A DNA stretch of 64,000 bases. Origin: Moringa oleifera. Taxonomy: Eukaryota; Streptophyta; Magnoliopsida; Brassicales; Moringaceae. A program made the translations under genes and the position numbers. Shown here one piece after another: positions 15,632-26,500 of the stretch (the stretch's first letter is position 1; every line of letters begins with the position of its first letter). The notes under the pieces are model-generated. The model saw only the letters and a program-made list of their open reading frames with translations, ran no database searches and was not told the origin of the DNA. The stretch covers positions 1,178,001-1,242,000 of the forward strand of contig JAJFZO010000882.1 in the NCBI GenBank assembly GCA_021397835.1. Direction: 5' to 3'.

Positions 15632-17646
15632 GATCCTGCAAAACAGTACCAACACACTTCCTGTGTCAAAAACTCACAAGAAATTAACTACATAGAAAAA
15701 AGAGAGAGTTGCTGGGTGCAAAGTGATGATGATGATGATGATGGAGGCATAGACAAGAGGGAAGAAAGGAGAAATAGGAAGCTAAAAAGGGCAAGAGAAA
15801 GTGGAGGGGGAGATGGGTCCAGGATTCCCACGTGGGAGATTGATGATTATTGGTGGAGAGGGGATTAGAGGAGATTTGTAAATGACCATTTTCTTTGTCT
15901 GGTAGGGATTTGCCAATAACGCAGCCTCTCTTCACGTGATAAGTGGGCCTTTACTCATCTGCAATTCTGCCACTCAGCTCTCCCTATTTGATTCTCTCTT
16001 TCTGAATTCACATCCCTACTACCTTGTATTCTCCTCTCAGGAATGTGTTCAGGGCCGGTCATACAAGGGTATAACTCAGATGTAGTTCCAACACCAATTC
16101 TTCTGAAAATGACACAATCTCATTCTGGGTGTTCATCTGATCTGTTCATCTGATGTTTCATCAATCAAACTTTAACACAGTAAAACAGTACTGTTAGATG
16201 AACAAAGCAAAAAAAGGGTAAAATGATTTGAAAATTGCAAGTAAACCGATGATGAAAATGCTTCTTTTTTATAATAAATGATTCACATGCACCAGAAATT
16301 CTGTCTCATAGCCAGAAATAATATTGACAGCTTTGTCATTTTTCTTTGTTGTTTTTTCAATTCAACACTATCAATATTCTTTTAGCAGAGAAAAAAACAA
16401 AGGAATTCCAGTAAGTGTTCATGCCACAATCAAACAAAACAGGATTATATGTATTAAAATGTTCTTTCCCTTTGATATTTTCTTCCAATAAAATGCCAAA
16501 GATGAGATCGGAAATCTTCTCTGTAAGAAACTAAGCAATAAGTTATGCATTCCGTAGTCCGATGTCTACAAAGTAAGCTTTTAGCTTATTCATAATTTTA
16601 ATAAATATTCAACCAATACACATATTATAAGCAGTATTGATAAATAGTATAAATAAATTATTTTATTAAAAATATACAAAATAATTTATTTAAAACTTTG
16701 AAGAATATCTTTTTTAAATAAATAGATTTTGAACTTCAAAATCTATTTAAATAAGTCTTTATTGATCCATTATATTTGCCCATCAAAATTTTAAATTTTT
16801 CTTTCACTTAAAATTATAAATTCAACAAAAGAAAATTTTGAATGTGAAACCAGTAAGAGCTAACAATAAAATGATAAAAATATTTTTTATTTTAATATCA
16901 ATTTTAACATCATTTAAAAAAATATTCAATTTAATCAAATTTGACCAGCCAAGCTCTTTTTATATATATTTAAAGAGAATAATTATATTTTTAAAAATTT
17001 TCAAAGTTAATTATCGGAAAAAAACTTGTAATTTACTTATAATTTCAAATGGAGATATATAAAAAATATATATTTATTTAAAATTTATATTTTTATTAAA
17101 TTTTCAATGCGATTTTTTATAATTTTTATTAATATTAATGATTATGTTTTTTATTTATATGATTATTTTAATATTTTAAATATTATCATAATAAATAAAA
17201 TATTTTTATTTTATTTAAATATTTAAATACTATATTTTTTGTTAATTTTAATATGAAAAAATATTTTATTTATTTAATAATATTTAAAAAATATTTAGAT
17301 ATTTACACAAAATAAAAGTTATAAATAAAAATTTAAATATTTTTAATAAATACAATTTTTTTTTACAAATTTTAATTTAAAATCATAAATAAAATAGATA
17401 TCTTGTTAATATAATTAATTCAAATTTTAATTTTTTTTCGTAAGCAAGATATAACATTATGATTTTATTTTTTTTTTCATATGATATTCTTAATAAATTA
17501 ATTATGAACAAATTGTGGAAACCTTCCATAATTGAGCAGTGTAGAATGAGGGAGTGTCCAATCAAAATGAAAAATCAGAGCCACCTGGCCCTTCAAATAA
17601 TTGCAGAATGAGACTGATAGGAGGAGGAAGGCCGAGTTAAAGGTGC

Positions 17647-17742
17647 TTACGGAACCGATGACAGTGCCTGTTCAACACGTCTTGCGATGTCAAACTCATC
17701 GTCTCCGGTGACACAGAATGTGTCGAACGCTGATTTGCTCAT
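17647..17742 (-). CDS. Small ORF of unknown function, possibly a first-exon remnant
   Basis: In a GC-richer island within AT-rich DNA, the minus strand reads a 31-aa frame starting MSKSAFDTFCVTGDDEFDIA, continuing RRVEQALSSVP and then TAA. An in-frame TGA directly precedes the ATG. The stop overlaps a good splice donor (CC|GTAAGC), so this could be the first coding exon of a gene whose next exon is lost or unrecognised on the left, where the DNA is AT-rich. I do not recognise the protein. The balanced composition and codon-like texture suggest it is, or once was, coding. A second short ORF on the same strand begins just upstream (MAEKRQTKREN). Confidence 0.3.
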   Translation of the reverse strand: MSKSAFDTFCVTGDDEFDIARRVEQALSSVP

Positions 17743-19274
17743 TCAGGAATGATCTGGTGATCGGCAATCTCAATCAGTTTTCACGTTTCGTTTGGCGTTT
17801 TTCCGCCATCCACTGAGATGCTGTACTCTGACTTTCTGATTGTGTTCCGTAACGCTGATGAAAAATAATAGACTTATCAAAATTATTATCATCGTCCATA
17901 TAAATGTAGTATTAGATTAAATTAAATTAAATTATTATAATATTAAAATATTTTTTATTATTAAAAATTAATTAAAATTTTAAGTTTTATTTTCTTTGTC
18001 AATTAATTACTGTTTTAAAAATATTTTTAAATAAATTTAATTTATAAATTTTTATTAAAAATTTAAAAATCAAACATGTTTAAATTAAAAATATTTTATA
18101 AAAAATTTTAACTTAAAAATTTTTCACAATAAAAATATATTCAAACTACTATCTTAATAAAAATATTTTTAAAAAATTTATTTCATCAAAATTTTAAAAA
18201 ATTCATAACAAATGGTTTCAAATTTTTTTGTTTTTAATATAAAATCTATTGAGTAATTTTACAAATATTTCAACAGAAAAAATATCATTATTTTTTCATA
18301 ATTATTTTTAATAGAATTTAATTAGATAAAATTATTAATTCAAAAAAATTAAAAATATTTTAAAAATCAAAATTTAATTAAAGAGCGAGAAAGTATATCT
18401 CTAAAGTTCAAAAATAAATTTTACTCAATTTTTAAAAATATATTTAAAAAACATGAAAAATTAACTTCTTGTAACATCTTGACATTGTTCATTTCAAAAA
18501 CTATTTTATTAAAAAAAAACACATAGAACTCATCTTGAAGAAAGAAAAAGGTACATGCGTACATAGACATGCATTATGCTATGCTAGCAGCCCACCACCA
18601 GCAAGAACATTGACCACAGGGTGAAAAGAGACTGAGGCAGTACCAGTTCAAATTCAGTCAATTTCTACTTGGTTATCTCTTTGCAAAAGACAAAAACTAC
18701 CAGCAGCTAAACAGTTGTTTGACAGGAATTGATGACCTAAAACATGTCATTTTAGATGTTGATGGAGGAAGAATCTTTTTCTACCCTCGTACAATGCTAA
18801 ACTCAGCTCCAAAACCAGTGTTTTTCAATCAGTTCCTACTTCCTGCTTAATCACAGTTTCTGTTCCTACTATTGATGCAATTTCATGTAAAGTTTAATGC
18901 ATTCTCTTCTCAAATATTTTACAGGGTTTCTAAGTTTTGATGGAAACAGATTTGGTACAATAAACCTCAATGAGTGTTTGAGTTACAGGCAAGATAGAAG
19001 AAGAACTAGTAGTGGGCAGGCTTCTGATTAGCATGATTGTTAAAAGGGTAGCAGCATGAGGGAATTCTGTTCTTCCGCATCTGAAAAAATCAAAATTCTT
19101 GCGATCACATGATAAAAGATAAGAATAAAGCACAAAGGAAACATATGATCCACAATTTTATTGTACGAGGATGAGGCTATCCAGCACCTGAAGCAGCAGA
19201 ACCATTAAGCTCCAGATCGGTCACCAACTTTTATCTCAAGACATTCATTTCCAGTTTTAACACCACACAGACAG

Positions 19275-19278
<4 letters not shown>

Positions 19279-19324
<46 letters not shown>
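19279..19324. repeat. (AG)n microsatellite
   Basis: About 23 uninterrupted AG units on the plus strand. It lies about 490 bp downstream of the U12 snRNA 3' end and is likely polymorphic in length. Confidence 0.95.
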
Positions 19325-19329
<5 letters not shown>

Positions 19330-19819
19330 CCTGACAGATTGGTCTGGCAACAAGGAATCCAAGAAAACCCCAGAAGGAATTGAGAGCGACTGAAAAAAAC
19401 TAGGATACAAGGTCAAATCCAAGTGGCTCACTACCCTGTTGGGGAATAGAAGAACCCACGAGCGAAGATTGCACCTCTTGATCAGACCAAACCAAAAGGA
19501 AGCCTAGCCTGCATCAACTTTGCTTGTTGCTAGTGAGGAAAAACAGAGTAAATGACGCACTCTGATCTGGATACACTGATAACAATTAAACTGGTAAATC
19601 CTGTGGGTCTCACCCATATTTCTTGACCTATGCTTTTCATCACTGTTACCGACGTGGGATTACAAGTCAGAAAAACCGGCAGCATTACTCCGCAAGTTTA
19701 TTGGGGTCCAACAGCTAAGTAATCACACTCCAATCGCTTACTCAATTTAATATGCTGGACATTCATTGATAACGTTGAAGAAATAGAAAATGACCTGCGT
19801 ACTAGGGTTTGTTGGGGTG

Positions 19820-19978
19820 TCATATGGGAGGCCCGCACAGGAGAGTTCTGCAAAGTAAGCAGCGTCAACCCCTGGCCAGCCTATAACCCCTCCACAAATT
19901 CTTGCGCACCTTCTAGGTAGAGCGCGGCGAGCGGCTCCCACCGCTCGCTTTGTTTTCCTTACTCATTAGTTTAAGGCA
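19820..19978 (-). ncRNA. U12: U12 small nuclear RNA (minor spliceosome)
   Basis: U12 snRNA pairs with the branch site of U12-type introns in the minor spliceosome. On the minus strand the gene starts TGCCTTAAACTAATGAGTAA at 19978 and continues GGAAAACAAAG, nearly identical to the conserved U12 5' end, including the GAGTAAGGAA segment that pairs with the branch-site consensus. A perfect stem-loop follows (GCGAGCGG/CCGCTCGC with a 6-nt loop, 19927-19948), then a bulged GCGC/ACCT stem. An Sm-type site AATTTGTGGA is at 19891-19900. A 3' domain contains GCTTACTTTGCAG (19848-19860), matching the U12 3' stem-loop region. The 5' end is fixed by homology and by the TATA distance (32 bp). The 3' end is approximate (19815-19826), where a GGAGG/CCTCC pairing closes the 3' structure. 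Confidence 0.92.
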
Positions 19979-20003
19979 ACTTCCTCGTAGCTACCCATCG
20001 GGG

Positions 20004-20010
20004 TTTTATA
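20004..20010 (-). promoter_or_regulatory. TATA box of the U12 snRNA gene
   Basis: TATAAAA on the minus strand, with its first T 32 bp upstream of the U12 5' end. The spacing fits RNA polymerase II-type plant snRNA promoters. Confidence 0.85.
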
Positions 20011-20042
20011 CAACCTCAAACGACTTAGCCTTCGCTCCTCTT

Positions 20043-20053
20043 AGATGTGGGAT
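20043..20053 (-). promoter_or_regulatory. Upstream sequence element (USE) of the U12 snRNA gene
   Basis: ATCCCACATCT matches the plant snRNA USE consensus RTCCCACATCG at 10 of 11 positions. It is separated from the TATA box by 32 bp. In plant snRNA genes a gap of about 33 bp marks polymerase II transcription and about 24 bp marks polymerase III, so U12 here should be a polymerase II gene. Confidence 0.85.
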
Positions 20054-20568
20054 TGGTATATTAAACATCGGACCCCTATATTCTGTCATCTTTCACTTCT
20101 GATTAAATCTCACTGTTGATAATTAGTCAAATAAGCAAACTGAACTTGTAAACATTCCGGGTTTCCTGGGTTTAGACTTGGATAGAGCTTGTTAGTCAAG
20201 TTCCTGAGTTATCAAACAACTCCAATCGGGCATGGGTCTACAAGCTGCAGGATTCAAGCATATTGAGCATGGAAAAATAATGAAAATGCAACCCAGAGCC
20301 TCTGGGCTCCGGCTTGTGTTATTAATTGGAAACCAAATCCAATATTTTACAATAAAATGCGCCTACACAAGAGCACCAGCAGAGAAGCATAGCAAACCAG
20401 AATATGAACGATTACATGCATTTTACAACAGACCAACCTACTTACCAATAAACAATCAGATCTTAGCTTGAAGTCAGAACAATGTACATATATGAACTGC
20501 CTGGCTAAACAATGTTGGTATATGAACTGCCTTGCTAAAATTGGCATCCATAAATGGGAAGCTGTTTT

Positions 20569-23500
20569 TCAAGAGTTCTTAGACAACAATGGCTCCAATT
20601 GAGGTTCGGGGTAGTTAAGAGATGAGATGTTTTCCTTGCCTGACTCCAAATCTGCAGTTGATGAATCCTCTGCTTTCTTACTGAATAATTTATTTAAGAA
20701 ACTTGCTTTGTTGTCACGTAATGCATCTTTAGTTTTTGGAGTTTCAGGTAAGCTCTGAACATGCTGCAGACAAACTTGAACAGCGTCGTGCACTCTCACA
20801 AAGTACCATTCCTTGCCAATCATCTCGACAATACCAGCTCTTGATAAGATTAGCAGAACCTCTCGGTTTGGATTGGAAATAGCAAGCTGCAATATGAACC
20901 CAATATTAATACTTTGCAGGGTCCAATGAAACAAATGACTGAAAATCACTCTAAGATCACATTATGTCAAAGGAATACTATACCTGGATGTCCCTCAATT
21001 TGTACTCATGATACAAGTCTTTCAAGGCTTGAACAGCACTAGAGTCTATATATGTAACAGCTGCAAAAGGAAAACAAAAGATCACTGCAAGAACTTTGCA
21101 TGTTACAATTTGGCATTGAAGCTTAGTAGGTGAAAAACATTTATGGCTTATTCACTACTTGCAAAATACCAAGTTTCTGGATTCTGATAACATGCCTTCT
21201 GTAATAAAGGTACAAAGGGAAGTCACTTTCAATGGACACCTCACTTGCAATCAGTGACATATTTGCAAAAGGAAAAAAAAAAAAAAAAGGAAGAAGAAAA
21301 AGAACAGAGCTAAAAAAATTGGGAAAAAGGGACAAGGGAATAGAAAATCATTGAAACAGCATTGCTTGCAAAATCCTTAACATGCAGGATTAAAACAAAG
21401 GTAGCAGGCTTAAGCAAAGACCTAATTGTTTCAGCTTCAGTGCAGAAACATACATATCTACTTTACAATCTACTCATGAAGCATAGGAAGGGTTAGACTT
21501 ACGTGACATCTCTAAAATGACAAAATAAATTCTTTCCACTTCTGGTCCACGTCTTGCAGATTTGTCACAAGCAACTTCATATTCCCGTAACCTGCAGAGG
21601 AAATATGGATGACTTCAATTTTCTTTTTTAATTTGGGTACTCATGAGTAAAACACCACTAAGACACACCATCACAGACTATAAGATTTCTTCTTCCATCA
21701 CGGATTATATGATCCAACGGAAGCATGGGTCTTTACCTGTCCTTAATGTAACTTATATTTGCAAAATAGATAGGTGCATCTATGCGAACAATCACAATTC
21801 CATTGTAAGTATATGCTTCTGGATACTGCCTAATATTTCTGTAAACTGTAGTGCCAGGAAGTCGCCCCAAGACAGCTGCAGGAGACATCAAACTATCAGA
21901 TAAATGACAGACTAAGGTCCAAGCATATCCTAAATAATTGAACAACGAAGACAAACATGATAATTCACAGAAACTTAAGCATCATTGAGCCAGTAATCTC
22001 TACTGACAGTTCCCTAAAACAGAGGTAACGGTCAATTGAGTCAGACGGAAAAGTACAAAATATGATATTTCATAATTGAGAGCATCAACCATGAGAAACC
22101 TACCAGGCAAATGAGATCCTAGATACAACTTCAGGATTTTACTGAGCCAGGCACATGTATTAAGTTATTAATGGTGAAGAAGGAATACAACAGATAATGA
22201 GATTCCTAGCAAATGGATGCAGATCCGGATAAGCAGTCTCCGGTACAATGAATTGCTAGGAAGATAAAGAGGTAATAGTCTTCATCCTTGGCAATGGGGA
22301 TTCACTTGAACAAGATTACAGATGAAACCAATACTTAAGAGGCCCATAGAACAGAAATATCCATAATACGCAGATATAAGCCTGCCAGCAGATGATGCTG
22401 GAAAAGATAGACCAATGCCCTCAATACATTAGACTATCCACAAGGACTTGTGCACTTACCAATATGAGGATTTGCTGACTCATGGATGACAAAAGCAAGA
22501 GAAACACCAACCTGCAACTCCAAAAACAATTCAAAATTAAAAGATAAACTTCTTCAACTACCTTGGTAGCAATGATGCTACATATACACGACACCATATG
22601 ACTAAAGTCCTCAAAGGAGATGGCACGGTCATCAGGTTAGACATTAGGGTGTTATGGATTACTGTCTGTGCAGAGAACAATTGTTCAATCAGGTTAGACA
22701 TCAGGGTGCTAAGGATCACAGTCTATGCAGAGAACAATTGTGCAAAACTCAAAAAACAGTGGAGCATGAAGACTTCAACCAAAGACTCAGCACAAAAATA
22801 TATTGACTAGCAAATTTCAAAATCTCACAAAGTGTTTATGCAGACACCATTGGCTATCAATGTAACTGTTTTAAATACTTACGCCAACAAGGACACCAAT
22901 CTCAATACCGAAGAACAAAGTTGTAGTGCTAGTGATAGTCCAAAGGAGAAAATCTTTCTTATCCACACGCCATAGGAAAATAGCCTCATCATAATCCACC
23001 TGAAACGATATACATCCTGAATAAGTTTATTCTAAATTTGTGATCTTAACATGTTTTTATCTCTAAAAGCATCTTATTCTCATGAAACAATGCACAGAAT
23101 TGGACAAAAGTACCATACAAAGAAACCATTAAAAAGATCTGACTCTTCTATTTTGATTTTGATCATCGAGCACATATATGAAACAACAACAAAATTTATG
23201 CTTTTGACATTTATGTTTATAGTTCTTCTTTCTAGTTCGATGTATGTCGCTGTGGTGTACAAAATAAAAGTATATAAAACAAAAAAGAAAAAAGAACCCA
23301 GTTTAGGGGGTTCTATTATTGATTCAAATAGAGTCAACATTGTTTATAATGTACAATTTTTTCTGCATGCCATAATATCAGTTTCAGTCCAAATATACTA
23401 TACCCCCAGATGCAATTATTACAAAAATAGTTCCTAACTTGGAAATGAAAATAGTAGGAAAATATGCTAGATCCCATTGCCAAGAAGATTGATGGCCATC

Positions 23501-26500
23501 TTCCTTGTCACAAGGTCAGACCTCGGTGTGTAGCAGTTAGTCAGCATAAACAGTCACTGTCACTATCACCCTCTAGGAGGACCATCCTTAATCATAATAT
23601 TAGCAGGACCCAGAACGTATTGACACTATCAATTTATTTCTTTTATTTTTTACTCAAATTGATAGTATCCAGTAAAAGATGAATTGAATGGTCTAATAAC
23701 CATGGAAACTATAAGACATAAATGTATGCCACTGAGCTTCTAAGCAATTTACGTTTTAGCATACTTACCAGGCCCATTACAGCAGCGATTACTATTGCGG
23801 CCAAAGCACACTGTAAAGATTTGGAGAAGCAAGTCCTGAAGTTAGACTTCCAAATAAATGTCATCCTTGAGAATTTTTTGATACAGCAGACAGATACTTT
23901 ATATTTATATTCAGATTCTCAGGCCAGAGATTACCACAAACTATTGAATTAATGCAACAGGCAGAACAAGATGCTATAATTGAGAATTTCAGGAAGAACA
24001 TACAAGTCACAAATCTATGGCAGAAGAATATTATCAACCCCTGACATAAAACATTCCCAAAAAAAAAAAAAATGCATAAGCATGGGAACAGACCTGAGGT
24101 ATGTATTCAAACAACGGAGTCATGAATAAAAGAGCACAACCCATTATGATTCCTGTTATAATGCCTGACAAACCAGTTTTTGCTCCACTTTCATGATTCA
24201 CAGCTGACCTAGAAAAGGAGCCTACATGACATGTACGAAGCCAAAATCTCCATCTATCAGTGGTGGGTTATTGCAATAAAATTTTCATATTACACAAAAC
24301 TATTAAGGAATTAGATAAATGAGAAATAATGATAACTCTGGCTAATGTTTGCAGTTCATAGATGTTCCAGGAAATCTTACCTGTAGTGGGATATGCAGAA
24401 AAGAATGAACCAAAAATATTTGCTACGCCAAGACCAAACAGCTGTTATATGATTTTTTTTTTTTTAAAAAAGGACAGTTAGAATTTTCTCTGCAAAAGAT
24501 ATAATCAATGCAAAAAATGATGTTAAGATTCCGGAGAGACACACATTACTTAGAAGGATATTTGGATGTCTCAAGTCGATGCATCAATTATGTTCAAAAT
24601 AACTACACCAGTAAACTTAGGTTCTCCATATAAATAAGTTAAGTATCTTGCCATATGAAGCTGTCAGCAGGAGTACCATCACTTTTACAATTTAACAAAT
24701 TTCTACAACAGAGACAGAGGAGTAGCACACCTCCAGAAGTTGATATGTGAAAACTGGTCATTGAAAAGAAAGCAACCTAGGACTGTTAAGAAAAAATATA
24801 CACATGGAAACAAGTCCACCTGAACACAAAAACACATTTTGTACATTTAGTCTGACCACCCGAATCCCAAGTAAGATTCAGTTTAAAATCAGACTTGCAA
24901 AGTGCCACATATATATTGAAAAGCCAAGACAGAATATGAAGTCGTACTATAATGTTTTGAATGATAGCACAGGAATGAAATCAATTGTCGCATCATTTAG
25001 TTTCATTATTTTTAGAAAATCACCCATCATTATATTGATGGGGAGATTTGAGGAATTGTACTACATAACAATGCCTAGACAACAGCTTTTCCATCTGCTA
25101 GAACACTTGCCTCTTGATTTGAATCCAACTCATATCCATTCTTTGCTGCCAATGCTTTGGCTATACCCACAGATTCCTACAGCTCAAATTGAATTTGATT
25201 ATAATGTAATTTTGAATCAAATTAGTAAACAAAAACTATAAACAGAATATACTTCATAACTTCTCACCAAGATGGCCACGCCAGTAATGAGAACTGTAGT
25301 TGAAAGCAAAGACTTTGCATGACCAAACTCCTTTGGGATGGAAAACTTTGGGAGGCCCTGAGGTATTTCTCCCACCTGAACCACGCACCAAATAATTTTT
25401 AACAGCTACAGATCAGAAGTTCATTCTTAACTCTTTTTCTCTTTCACTATATCAAATTTAATTGATATTGACATTAAACTAAACAAGTTTTCAATTTGTC
25501 AAAGAAAGCTTAAGACAATAGTTTGAAGAGACCAAAAACACTAATAAATATTTCTATCACCAGTAGAGAACTTTATCTCCAATACTTTGTCTTCAACCAT
25601 ATGGCAGGAGATCATGTTGAATGATAGTCCATGAGACAGAAAATTTACATCTGTAATTCAGATTTCCTCTTATCTACACTACAGAAGACACCTGCAACAA
25701 AATCTACTTAGGCCTTGGCTATAGGTCTAGCCTGGAATTTATAAGTATGATTCTCTTTGAGGGTACCAAAAAGGACGCAACCATGGAAACTTTATCACCA
25801 GCAGGAATCAGAATTCTTATGAATAGCATTCAAGCTTTCCTGTCTGTGCAATAGAAATTGAACCCATAATAGCTAATTGAAATAATGGAATTTTCATTCA
25901 CTTTAAAAAGTCAAAAACATGCTTGCAATAGCATGAAAAAAACAACAATACCCAAATTTGATTAAGGGTGCTATGTATCAAGTTTTAAGATCTGTTGCAA
26001 TTCACAGTTTGATAAATTAAAGGGTTTTAGTATATTATCTTCTGTTTCATGCATGTGACTCAATTTTTATTGAGGAGCACTTAAACAATCAATAGTTCAA
26101 AGAAAATCACATGTTATCTTGGATATAGTACTTCTGAGGCATAAAATTTGACAGTACAATCATGACTATGCATTAGGAATATTATTAAATAATTTTCAAT
26201 GGATTGATCTATGGCATGCTCACCAAAGAAATGGAAGAGGGATGAAATATTTTCACAATAGTTGTACCCAAAACAACTGCTGTGAGTGGACCTGCTGCTC
26301 GCAGGATCTGAAGTTCCTTCCTTGATTTTCCCTGCACATGAAATATAAAAATCACAACCAAACTCAGGGAAAGGACCAGTAATAAATTTCCACAAAATAT
26401 TTAACAATGTACTCATACCACATGTTTCATGACCAGAAGGGTTGCAAGAATGGTTGATCCCATCACAAAAGGGGGCCAAGAAAACTACAAAAGCAAAAGA

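Larger units (their letters stand above)
15632..19814. other. Intergenic region, no firm protein gene
   Basis: 15632-16080 is likely the promoter and 5' leader of the small minus-strand gene, with a GATGATGATGATGATG microsatellite at 15723-15740. 16560-17560 and 17880-18480 are strongly AT-rich. A GC-richer island at 17560-17860 contains a 31-codon minus-strand ORF (listed separately). 18540-19560 has ordinary composition and could be a non-coding transcript or gene remnant, but I see no conserved frame. A long (AG)n tract is at 19279-19324. Confidence 0.45.

Noticed and set aside
15310..15868. Plus-strand ORFs of 75 and 172 aa overlapping the TIGR01589-type gene
   Set aside because: They are low-complexity antisense reads of exon 2, an intron and the leader, with no recognisable domain.
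19747..19941. 64-aa minus-strand ORF (MGAARRALPRRCARIC...)
   Set aside because: It lies inside and just past the U12 snRNA gene; the sequence is explained by RNA structure, not coding.
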